A DNA stretch of 64,000 bases, taken from assembly GCA_022925895.1 (NCBI GenBank), contig JAKSYS010000116.1, positions 1-64,000 of the forward strand, given 5' to 3'. Positions within the stretch are counted from its first letter, which is position 1. Each line of letters begins with the position of its first letter. The notes under the pieces were generated by a model. It was not told the DNA's origin, did no database searches, and saw only the letters and a list, made by a program, of their open reading frames with translations. Positions 10,536 to 20,222 of the stretch are shown here, piece after piece. A program made the position numbers and the translations under genes. Source of the DNA: Fragilaria crotonensis (taxonomy: Eukaryota > Bacillariophyta > Fragilariophyceae > Fragilariales > Fragilariaceae).

Positions 10536-13065
10536 CAACTTTTTTCGTCGCTCAGCCTTCCCGGTGGTCCTTTGATCACGAGGCAGCCCATCGCGAATTT
10601 CACAATCGACGAACGACAGGGGACGCACCGCCTTTCCGCGACTCGCGCCAGCCGACCGATGGACCCATAGCGGGTCCGTCCATAGCAATCCCGGCTGCAC
10701 AACCACGCCCGACGGCAACGATCGCCACGCATGAGACATCGCTCGCGGCCGCGACACCGCCTCGCCCCGCCCGACCGCCCACGACCGTCCGCCGCGGAGC
10801 TGACCGCCCCGGCACTGCGAACGAGGACGTTCGTCTCACGTCACGACTCCTGGACACCCCCTCTGGGGGTCCTAGGACCAACGGTAAGTCACTCGCCCTG
10901 GTTCCACTTCCGACGATACCGCTTCCGAATGTCGACTCGCCTTTCCCGCGCCTTCCCGAACCTCGACTCGCCGATGCTCTGGCCAGCATCCTCGACGCCC
11001 CCCAGCCGACGACGCACCCGACCGAATTCCGCTTCGAATGGACTCACGAGGCGGCCGCTCACAACCTGGCAGTCCTCCGGCGCTACGCGCTGGACCTCGG
11101 GGCAGCCGTGGACGCCCAACCGTTCAGCGCGGTGACACCCGGATCCGAATTTCGATCCGCCGCGCTCCTGGCGCCGCTCCTCTCCGCACACCCGCTCTGG
11201 TCGCGCTTCCAAGAGCGCATTTCAGACGGCGCGGATTTTCCTCCGCGAGATTTCCGACGCCGACCGCCTCGCCGACGTCCGCGACAACCTCGCCCGTGGC
11301 AATCACAAATCGGCCCGAGGCCACGAAGCGAAGTTGATATCAATGCTAAAAGAAGAAGTGGAAAGGGGCTGGCAACTGCCCCTACCGAGGAGGCCGCTCT
11401 GGAATTAGAAGGCTGCGAGGTGGCGCCTTTGGGCATGGTGGCACAGACATCGATCGACGAGAAGGGACAGACCATCGAGAAGCTAAGGCTCACACGACCA
11501 GTCATTCAACCCCAGCGGGATCCCAGGACGAAGCGTAAACGACAGAGTGGACACGTCACAACTGACGACCGCACGATTTGGCAGGGCTTTCAGTCGACTG
11601 ATGTACCACATCTCGTACCTCAGACAATTGTGGCCGAAAGAACCCATCCTCCTCACAAAGGTGGACTGCAAATCCGCCTACAGACGAATACACTTAAAGG
11701 CACGAACCGCCCTGAAGTCTTGCACTAGCATTGACGACCTGCTCCTCGTGGCACTCAGGATGACTTTCGGAGGAGCACCAAACCCGTCCCAGTGGAGCGA
11801 CGTGTCCGAAGTAATCACGGACCTTGCGAATGACCTCGTCAGGAGATCAGACTGGGACCCGAAGGTATTCCACTCGCCGCATCAACACTTGCTTGATTCT
11901 GACGAAGCCGTAGATAACGACGATGGAATGATCGACGGGTCGAGCGAATTCGGAGAAGCCGATTTCTTCGCTGTGAACTACCCGATCGCAAACGACGACG
12001 ATCTACCCAGATTCGACTGTTACCTGGACGACATTTTTGGGGCTTTCAACCCAAGAGACGCAGAAAAGAGCTCGGCAGCGATTCCCTTGCATTGCACATA
12101 GTGGGAAGACCCCACAACGCAGAGGGAAACGAATCCTTTCCCAGAGACGACATCCTTGCCATCCCGAAGTTCCTGGCCGAGGCGAAACCATCTGAGCGGA
12201 AGATGATCTTGGGATGGCTGGTAGACACACGCCGCTTCACGGTCGCTCTGCCTGAGGACAAATACCACGCATGGACGAAAGTGATCGACAAGATCCTAGC
12301 GAACAGGCATGCGCACGTAACGACGAACGATCTGGAGAAGACCCTCGGACGACTCAGCCACGCCGCATACGTCGTCCCGTACTCCAGGCATTTCATGGGG
12401 CGACTCTACAAGGCATGCGAGAGATCGAAACGAAGTGGAAAGACGAGACTGACGAATCCCCAACGCGATGACCTGAGCCTTTGGAGGAGCTTCCTGCGAA
12501 GAGCGGCGCAAGGGATCTCCATCAACAGATTGGTCTGCAGGTGGCCGACGCGAATCGTTCGGGTGGACGCTTGCCCGCAAGGGATAGGAGGATATGGTCT
12601 CCAAAGCGGGATTGCTTGGCGATACCAACTGCCCGAAGATCTAGCGGGACGAGCGACACTTAATACGTTGGAGTTTCTAGCAGCCTTCGTGGGAATGGTA
12701 GTCGAATTCCGCGAAGGAAAAAGTGGTCGCCAGTCTCGGACGTCCTGCTAAGCCAAGGGATAGCACCTCGGCCGCAGGGTGGCTGGCAAAGTCCAGCTTC
12801 GACGACAACTGTCCGCTTCACCTCACCATCGCGAGGAGTTTCGCTGATTTCTGTCTGACGCACGAGATCGACCACTACACTCAATGGTTCCCGGGGCGAG
12901 AGAACAAGGTGGCGGACATTTTATCGCGAGACTTCGCGCTCGACGACGACGAGGTCACCTCGCTCATCAGGAAACATGGCTCACCCTTTGTCCCACAGAA
13001 CTTCAGGATCATCCCCTTGCAGCCAGCCCTCATTTCGCAGATTGGAGACTGGCTGCGTCTGCTGC
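10436..13065 (+). CDS. Reverse transcriptase-RNase H of the Ngaro-like element (frameshifted)
   Basis: A long frame (10436-11728) begins with a Pro/Ala/Arg-rich linker and then enters RT. The NHKSA stretch, K-R-x(3)-D and SVN-type blocks (about 11300-11540, in shifted frames) are typical of DIRS-order RTs. Motif A is KVDCKSAYRRIHL (about 11660-11700). Motif B is around FGGAPNPSQWSD (about 11770-11800). The catalytic YLDD motif is at about 12020-12035. The RNase H region follows (about 12545-12930), with VRVDACPQGIGGYG, an E in the TLNTLEF block, a degraded middle, and the FPGRENKVADILSRD block near 12890-12935. Frames change at about 11240, 11490, 11550, 12080 and 12730. The enzyme copies element RNA to DNA. 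The motifs leave little doubt about identity. Confidence 0.85.
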
Positions 13066-14127
13066 CCAAAACGCAGCTCTTGCCGACTCAACCCGCGCCA
13101 AGCGCAGCAGCAGCTGGAACTGCTACGCACGATTCCTCGAGCGAGTCGGAGTCGACCTCGACCCTTTCTCCGCCGGTTCGGACGAAACGAAAGGACGGAA
13201 ATCTTCGCGTGTTTCGCTGCCGCCCTTCGGGACGGACGGCTTCGCTCCAGACAGCCTGCGACAGATGGCAATGGAGCCATGTCCGGTACCATTCGTGCCA
13301 CCCTCGACGGTGTGGCTCAGACCTTCAGGCTTAACAAACTTGAGAGCCCAATCCACGACTCCGCCGGACGCCTCGACCCCCTTCTGGCTTTACAATTGAA
13401 GAAGTACGCGGACGACGACCCGGGAGTCGCACAACAACAAGCCATTCCTCTTGAAGTGATCAGGAAGGTGAGATCCTGGTCCAGGAACGAGTTGGACGTG
13501 GCAGTCGGACAACTGGTGGTCACGGCCTTTTTCTTCGCCATGAGGTCTTGCGAATACTCCGACGTGGGAGGCGGCAGACGAACATCGGTAGTCAGAGTAG
13601 ACGACGTTCGATTCAGGAAACAGGACGAAACGCTGACGACTTTCTCCTACGAACAAACCCGAAATGCAGACGCCGTAACGATCACCTATCGACAACAAAA
13701 GAACGGAGACAAAGGAGCGAAGGTGACGCAGCACAGGAACAACAACCCCGGTCAGGCAGACATATGTCCGGTACGGACACTTGCGGAATTGATTCACAGA
13801 ATTAGAGGCTACGAACGACTTGGTCGGACGAACCCGAAGATAAACGCTTTCGTATCGACAACATCGAACGAGCTCGAACACGTCTCTTCGAAAACGATCC
13901 TCGAACAGCTGAGGGCCGCGACAATACTATCGGGAGAGGAGAGGCTGGGACTCCAGGCCGATCGAATCGGTACGCACTCGATTAGGTCGGGCGCGGCCAT
14001 GGCAATGCACTTGGCAGGTGTGCCAAGCGAAACGATACAGATGGTGGGCCGTTGGCGGAGCAGGACGTTCATGAGATACCTACGCATCCAAGTGCCAGAC
14101 ACCACGATCGGGTCGCCACGCGCATGA
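13066..14127 (+). CDS. Tyrosine recombinase of the Ngaro-like element
   Basis: An integrase of the lambda/Cre fold. An N-terminal core-binding part begins at about 13085 (STRAKRSSSWNCYARFL). After one frame change near 13175-13190, a clean frame runs to the stop at 14127. The catalytic residues can be seen: an Arg in FFFAMRSCEYS (about 13530-13560), the H-x-x-R box in THSIRSG (about 13975), the Trp in GRW (about 14050) and the nucleophile Tyr in MRYLR (about 14075). This is the full R-H-R-W-Y set. The protein would join a circular DNA copy to the target without duplicating target bases, which agrees with the insertion site seen here. It ends 62 bp before repeat B1. Confidence 0.9.
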   Translation, partial: PKRSSCRLNPRQAQQQLELLRTIPRASRSRPRPFLRRFGRNERTEIFACFAAALRDGRLRSRQPATDGNGAMSGTIRATLDGVAQTFRLNKLESPIHDSAGRLDPLLALQLKKYADDDPGVAQQQAIPLEVIRKVRSWSRNELDVAVGQLVVTAFFFAMRSCEYSDVGGGRRTSVVRVDDVRFRKQDETLTTFSYEQTRNADAVTITYRQQKNGDKGAKVTQHRNNNPGQADICPVRTLAELIHRIRGYERLGRTNPKINAFVSTTSNELEHVSSKTILEQLRAATILSGEERLGLQADRIGTHSIRSGAAMAMHLAGVPSETIQMVGRWRSRTFMRYLRIQVPDTTIGSPRA

Positions 14128-14189
14128 CGAATCGACAAACTTTCTTCACAGTCGCCCATGATCCTGCGGACGAACGACAACCGGAAAAT

Positions 14190-14486
14190 GGCGGAAACCA
14201 GGTCGACTCACAACGACGCGACGGACCCCGCTAGATGAATATCACGGGACCGACCCCGCGAGACGAACCAGGAGAGAGAGACAAAACTATTAGGACCAGA
14301 TTCCGATGCCATCTATTTAGTTCCACTAGCCTCGTGAACATGAAGGAGAATCCAGAAACCACACACAGCAACACACGAATCGACGCGACAGTACGCGAGA
14401 CAGCGGTACGACGAAACCACTAGGCGGCCGACTCATCCGACTAAACGGACTTAGAGAAATGCGGACAAGACTCGGAATTTATTTCG
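14190..14486 (+). repeat. Split direct repeat B1
   Basis: A 297-bp segment from GGCGGAAACCAGG to ATTTATTTCG, directly abutting A2. It matches B2 except for one missing C in a C-run near 14229 and one extra G near the GAGAGAGA stretch. Confidence 0.9.
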
Positions 14487-14632
14487 TGGCATGTCCGTTC
14501 GGGAAAGGGAGAGCAGTCGCCGTCAGACAGACGAACACGAGACACAGACAGACGAACACCCGGACACAACACAAGATGCGAATTGCTCAATCCGGACGAA
14601 CTCGAATCAACAAAGACACTACTCTAGTTAAT
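14487..14632 (+). repeat. Split direct repeat A2
   Basis: A 146-bp segment that begins immediately after B1 and matches A1 at the left end of the element, apart from two small gaps. The B1/A2 junction would correspond to the joined ends of a circular intermediate. Confidence 0.9.
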
Positions 14633-14719
14633 CCCACCCACCCACACCTCCTCTCCTGGCCCGATGCCTAGGTTCATGAGCGCCCGGCGCCGGTTACCTC
14701 CTGGCCATGCACTGCATGG
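14633..14719. other. Spacer between A2 and B2 with an inverted repeat
   Basis: An 87-bp unique segment: CCCACC repeats, then a GC-rich GCGCCCGGCGCCGG stretch, then the 7-bp inverted repeat CCATGCA-C-TGCATGG ending at 14719 against the start of B2. It may help fold the element RNA during replication; that is inference. Confidence 0.6.
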
Positions 14720-15016
14720 GGCGGAAACCAGGTCGACTCACAACGACGCGACGGACCCCCGCTAGATGAATATCACGGGACCGACCCCGCGAGACGAACC
14801 AGAGAGAGAGACAAAACTATTAGGACCAGATTCCGATGCCATCTATTTAGTTCCACTAGCCTCGTGAACATGAAGGAGAATCCAGAAACCACACACAGCA
14901 ACACACGAATCGACGCGACAGTACGCGAGACAGCGGTACGACGAAACCACTAGGCGGCCGACTCATCCGACTAAACGGACTTAGAGAAATGCGGACAAGA
15001 CTCGGAATTTATTTCG
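14720..15016 (+). repeat. Split direct repeat B2, right end of element
   Basis: A 297-bp segment matching B1. It ends in ATTTATTTCG at 15016, after which the interrupted transposase gene resumes with ACGGAG. Confidence 0.9.
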
Positions 15017-17203
15017 ACGGAGGGTCACGATCGTCTTTGCGGGCACTACACCGCACGATTTGCAAAAATCAAACAACTATGCCGTGCATGCGAATGTCCC
15101 ACAGAGATGACTGGTTACTCAAAATCTGTGTACCGCCACAGGAAGCCAAGTCATGTTGGAGGTTTGGTGAGAGAGGGAGATGTTGAATCCTTACGCGCAC
15201 TATCACAAAATTATGTCGTTAACGGCTTTAACAAAGTTCGGTTTGGCCAGCACAACGCGAGAGGAATTTTTGGAGCTTGTCCTGGTGAAATCCTCCACTT
15301 GATCACACTTGGGTGGTTCAAGTACTGCCTTGAATCCTTTGCACACCAAGCTGGCGCAAAGAAAGGGAAGAAATCGGCTGCGCTTGAACATTATGACGCT
15401 CTTTGCGCAGACATTGGAAGTGCCATGGTACGGAAAAGTGACCGCGACCTACCACGTACAAATTTTCCGAAGGGTTTTCCACGGGATCTAATCTGATGGG
15501 TCATGAGATACCAGGATGTCTCCTAGTCAAACTCTTCGCATTGCACACTAGTAGTTTCCGACAAATCTTTCCCTCCTAAAGAGTCAAAGAACAAGGCTGC
15601 GAATGGAAAGGGATGGAAGAAGAACGAGAACGGAAAGCCTGCAGAAAGAAAGGACAACAGAAACGGCCGTCGGCAACTGTGGAAGCAGGGAATGATGCTG
15701 CGATGCACGATGCGAAGCAGGAGGAAGTGAAGTATGTACCACCCCACTGCCTAAACTAGGGTGTCCCAAGCACACCGCAGATTGATTCACATCATTTCTT
15801 GTCTGCTGCAATGGCATCAATGGATGAAGCAACCGACAATAAGGCGTAGTCATGTGATAAGGTTGGCCACTGGTGTTCGATGGCTAATCCGCAATGTTGC
15901 CAATATTTGCCCACGGATGTCGGGAATGAGGAACAATACAATCAAGATGCACCTTGCGCTTCACATCAGTGAGGATATACTTGATCATGGTGTCCCCGAC
16001 GTGGTAAACTCATCATATGCAGAATCTGCACACATTCCACTTGCAAAGAATACATCTCGCAATACTCAGAAGCGTGTTGCATCCTTTACAAGACAAGCAG
16101 CACACCGGTACCATGAGGATTTGGCAATCTTGGTTGCCAATAATGATGTGGACGAGTTTGAGGCCAAGAAGCCTCCAATCCCTTTAACTTCCTCGGGTGC
16201 TGCTGGTCGTCGGTTTGTTCTATCGCAGAAACCCTCCTCAGCTGGTGATGACATCATGTTTGCGTGGAACTCTCCCCGCGCGACAGATGATTCGCCTAAA
16301 AACAGGCTTCCATCTCGTATCTCCAAATTTATTATGAAATATTGTTGCCCAGATGTCCCCAGGGGTTTGGCAAAGTCTGTGCAATGCTTCACGGAGTTTA
16401 TCTCTGAGGAAGGAGATCGGTACAGAGGCCATCCAAACTATCATGGGAAACGTTGGTGCGATCATGCAATGATTAATTGGAATCTTGATTTCCCCTTGCC
16501 AGGACTCATTCACACCTTTGTGGACCTTCGTCATCTCCCAGATAATACTCGTATTCGCACGAAACTACAAAAGAATCTCAAACCTGGAATGTATGCGGTT
16601 TTGGAATCCTACGATGCAGAAGATGCAGATCCGGCTGTTCCGAATAATATGATCGGCCTGTACACACTTCATAGGGAACCAGAAGAGGGTCGTGGCAATA
16701 TGCTGGTATCTATTTACCTCATCGAGGTTGGGAGCATCTTTGCTCCCACAGTTGGGATTCCGGACTTCGGGAACAGAGACTCAGACAAGTATTTGTTCCT
16801 ATTCCGAAGAAGAGAGGAATGGCCATCAGCATGGGATCATTTTGTACAGTACTGTTGCAAGAATAACGAGGAGGAAAGCTTAGAGTCTGAATACGAGGAG
16901 GAGGATGACAAAGACAACGAAGAAGTCAACGAGGACGACGAGCAGGATGATGACGACGACGATGAGCAGGAGGATGACAATGATGACGATGACGACAAGA
17001 ATGACGATGATGACGATGATGACGATGACGATGACGATGACGACAATGACAATGACAATGACAATGACAAAGAGGATGACAATGATGACAAGGACGACGA
17101 CGATGATGATGATGAGGACAATGACGACGATGACAACAACTCGGATGATAACGATGATGACAACGAGAACGAGGATGATAACGACGATGACGACGACGAG
17201 TGA
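15017..17203 (+). pseudogene. Plavaka-like transposase, 3' part with poly-Asp tail
   Basis: This continues the gene from 8072 in the same phase. Residues TEGHDRLCGHYTA follow directly on …IIGD, and the combined block with LCRACECP resembles the GD...CP.C block of Plavaka transposases. Further blocks include FGQHNARGIFGACPGEILHL (about 15240-15300) and a long clean frame from about 15880 to 17203. Short frame breaks occur between about 15490 and 15880. The last 110 residues or so are almost only Asp, Glu and Asn. The stop at 17203 faces the convergent gene ending at 17378. The gene would make a DDE-type transposase if intact; here it is split by a 6.9-kb insertion. Confidence 0.6.
16885..17203 (+). 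repeat. GAC/GAT trinucleotide-rich tract coding poly-acidic tail
   Basis: A run of GAC, GAT, GAG, AAC and AAT codons forms the end of the transposase frame. The opposite strand gives an all-serine frame (16837-17220) that I treat as a shadow. Such tracts are prone to length change. Confidence 0.85.
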
Positions 17204-17377
17204 ATACTCAACAAGTACAATGGTAGGTTACATACGGCAAGCTAAATTCTAAACTTTAGTACTCCTTTCTTCTCCTTTTTTTTCTTCCATTGTTGTAAAG
17301 GTGCACCAACGCCTACTAATTCCATCCCCAGATTGAGCTCATCATCAAAAGGTGTGGTCACTCCTCCAATCGTACTA

Positions 17378-19117
17378 TCATCCTTGCACGTCGGACGATG
17401 ATACGATGGCAGCACATGCATTGACCCTGCCCGCCCGAACAACCTTCTCTTTGCATGCCGTGAACGTTCCGTAAAGGTGATTGTCAAACCTTGACCGCCA
17501 CCCGAAAACTTCGGCGTTGTCCTCGCCGTCGGGTTTGGAAACCGAAGTGCAGTGCCGAAGCACTCGCCCATCCCAGCTGATGGCAACTCCGTGATAGAGG
17601 CGCACAGCCAACCCAGAGAAAGGTTTGCCATCTGCTCGTGTGCCAAACACATTTGGCATTATGAAGTACCAATTAGAGGCTTTGCCGGGCATCTCTTCCG
17701 TCCACACAGCAAAGCCCTGCGAACAATCATTGACATCAAAGTGTGAAGAGTTGCCGAGGTTGACACTCATGTCAATAGTGCGCCCAACCCAATCCCCATC
17801 CTTTCCGTCCATAGGAGACATCATCGGAACACCAGAGTCGCTTTCCAAAGTCTTGATCAAGTGCATCAAGTCAGGGTAACACAGACGGCCAAGGCAACAA
17901 AGAGCAGCAACCATGTCTCGCAGGACAAGTTCGTCAACCTTTTCGTTTGCAGCGTAAGGAATCATGGTAGCCCCATCTCCTCCACACGCATGCCAATGGC
18001 GTACATGTTACCAACATCACCCCCGTATTCCTGACCCCACTAGTTGTTCGCATGCCCCGGCGAATCGCAGTGTTACACCGCGTAGTGCCGACCGCCGAGT
18101 CGGGCAGACTTAGATCCCGCAAGAATAGAGTTGAATTCCAGTGCCAGTACCTCCTTGGCCATGCCATGGAGAAATTCTGTCCTGAGATAACATCTGGGGC
18201 AACATGGGGCCGTCTTGATCAGCGCACTGATTGGCACGAATGATCACACGTTTGTCGCAAAGAATATTGTACGTCATGCGCCACACCGAAACTGGAAGGC
18301 CATCAGAACCGCCACCACAATGAAGTCGCTTAACATAACCGCCATCACCAATGGTGTACATAGGAACACGACGTTGTTGAGAGTCCAAAACTTCACTGCG
18401 ATGTAGGCGAAGCCAACTCATGTCGTGAGGAACAAGCGTCTTTTCAACACCTGCGTCAGCACGTCGTCGATCACATGAGCAGTAGAAGACACCAGCATTG
18501 GGGATGAAAGCTATCAACGCACGGAACTGATAGTCCACAGAGTCATCAAGATCATCCGGTTTGAAGCATCTCATCACCCGAACATCATTGCCATTGTTAA
18601 TCTCGCTTGTAGTGGGAACAATTGCACGATTCAGCACAACATCCATGAAAAACACTTCACAGACAGATTCCCCAAGGAGATGCTTCACATGCGACTCGTG
18701 GAACATATCTGATAGCTTATTGATGCGATAGAAGTCGCAGATGCGATATCCCACAGAATCCAAGGCCGCTCGAAAGAATGAGACAGGAGTGCCGCAGATA
18801 TCGTCATCAACGCCGCCAATTGGAGGAAGAGGAGGATTCAGCACGGCATCTCTGAAGGCTGTCGCAACCCGCTCGCGATAATCCTCCTGATCAAAAAACA
18901 GTACCTGCATCAACAGTGAAAGTACACGCTCCTTTGACGGAAGGAATCCTTCAGCAGTCCGATTTAAAGGCAGAGAACTGCCAGCAATGTCATGGCCTGC
19001 AGCACCAACCCCAACCGCACGCGGATTGCGTCCCATGGCTGAAACAGAGCTCTGCGCCGGAAGCGTACGCCGCGCGCTAGCTATCCTGGCGCGATCTCGT
19101 GAAGGATCTGCAAACAT
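17378..19117 (-). pseudogene. Damaged copy of a transposon-linked family with a possible 2OG-Fe(II) oxygenase signature
   Basis: Related along its length to the intact 690-aa gene at 22710-24782. The N-terminal part reads from ATG 19117 down to about 18180 and includes DICGTPVSFFRAALDSVGYR, PDDLDDSVDYQFRALIAFIPNAGVFYC and NQCADQDGPMLPQ-type blocks shared with the other copy. Around 18000-18190 the frame shifts, and a segment of roughly 85 residues present in the other copy (after its GGRHYAPG) is missing. The C-terminal part (17965-17378) is clean. It has HFDVND, about 60 residues, then SWDGRVLRHCTSVSK. An HxD...H pair followed by a basic residue is the metal and 2-oxoglutarate pattern of double-stranded beta-helix oxygenases. 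That function is inference; the family itself I do not recognise. Confidence 0.55.
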
Positions 19118-19128
19118 GATGATACCGA

Positions 19129-19360
19129 CGATAAGGCGGCAACGCGATCACTAACGACAAGTTGTTCACCCCTGTCTGGGGGGAAACAACCAATCCTGAG
19201 TTCGCACGCGCCAGAAAAACAAGCAATTCCCCCTCTTCACGTTGAGTGATAAGGCAGCACGTCGTCACAAAGGACAGATTTGCAAATCCCTGTCTGGGGA
19301 GAAGGCAATTGTACCAGAGTTCCAACACGCCAGAAAAGCAAGCAGTTCCCCCTCTTCAGA
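19129..19360. repeat. Two diverged direct repeats of about 112 bp upstream of the damaged oxygenase-like gene
   Basis: Unit 1 (about 19129-19240) and unit 2 (about 19247-19360) both start near ATAAGGC, share CCCTGTCTGGGG in the middle and share CGCCAGAAAA...CAAGCA...TTCCCCCTCTTCA at the end. They lie just upstream of the minus-strand gene start at 19117, so they may be duplicated promoter or transposase-binding modules. Confidence 0.7.
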
Positions 19361-20222
19361 CGACAACAAGCATGAATGTGGTATACCTCACGTATGTGCT
19401 GGGCACAAAGAGTGCAACAGCAGTGTGGATGTCCATAAATTGTTGTGAAAGCAACTCGTGCAAAATAGTGCATTTCACGTCGATTCCAGTATAACCAATA
19501 CTACGTGCAAGGCACGCGTTGCCCATGTGGGACTTCAGGCCAAAAATTTCCTTCCCCCCTCAAAACTGTCTAAGTACAAAAACAAATAAACATGTGATAG
19601 TCATTTATTTTTTCATCTTCTTCATTTTGCCATGGCAACAAGACCCTAACTTACGTAGCCATAGATGTGCTAAATCCTTATGTATTCAGGCACACATTCT
19701 TGTCACATACAGAAATTCCAAGTCGAATGCATCACCAGCCAGCCAGTACTTAAGATGATAACGGTAATTTACCTTAGTACTGAGAACTGACGCATCGCAG
19801 CACCTAAAAAAAACTCGCAGCACTTAGTAACAAATCATATATACCAAGCACATGCGCATCTTCATCGTACCGAGTGAGTGTACATGATACGCAAACATCG
19901 GAGTATTCCCACGAAGTAATCGTGGCGGTTACAAAAACGAATAGCGGCAAAATATTGCCATATAAACGTATACACATCATGATATATTGCAGGAATATAA
20001 CTAGTAAGCCTTCAATCCCCGACACAGCAATATTTATTTACAACGGTAGCTTGCCACAAACAATTGTACAGTGCCTTTAGTAATAATTTCTGTCGACACA
20101 CCCATTCAAATTGACTCTGTGTCAAGCATACAAACAACATGTGTGCCCAACTCTTCAAATTTAAATGGGAGTTGTGAACAAAAGTGCTTCGCGCTCAAAA
20201 CTTTTCTTGTGTGCCGCAAGCG
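19361..20222. other. Intergenic stretch, no feature seen
   Basis: AT-leaning DNA between the minus-strand oxygenase-like gene and the plus-strand fragmented gene. No supported frame, RNA gene or clear repeat was found. Confidence 0.4.

Larger units (their letters stand above)
8073..15016 (+). mobile_element. Ngaro-like tyrosine-recombinase retrotransposon (DIRS order), 6944 bp
   Basis: A complete-looking element with gag-like, RT-RNase H and tyrosine recombinase regions, all on the plus strand, and no integrase, protease or LTRs. Its ends are split direct repeats: A1 (8073-8223) at the left, and B1 (14190-14486), A2 (14487-14632) and B2 (14720-15016) at the right. This A1-body-B1-A2-B2 layout is the signature of Ngaro/PAT-type elements. 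I see no methyltransferase, which favours Ngaro over PAT or DIRS1. The element interrupts a Plavaka-like transposase gene with no target duplication. It is clearly richer in G+C and CpG than its surroundings. The open frames are broken at about ten places, so this copy is inactive as written, or the assembly has indels. Confidence 0.88.

Noticed and set aside
10072-10989. Several long minus-strand frames opposite the gag/RT region
   Set aside because: High G+C gives few stops on either strand; RT, zinc finger and recombinase motifs are all on the plus strand.
8073-15016. LTR retrotransposon reading of the direct repeats
   Set aside because: No segment is repeated at both ends in full. Only A occurs on the left, while B, A and B occur on the right, and there is a tyrosine recombinase instead of a DDE integrase.
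16837-17220. All-serine minus-strand frame and Met/Thr-rich plus-strand frame
   Set aside because: Shadows of the GAC/GAT repeat that codes the acidic transposase tail.
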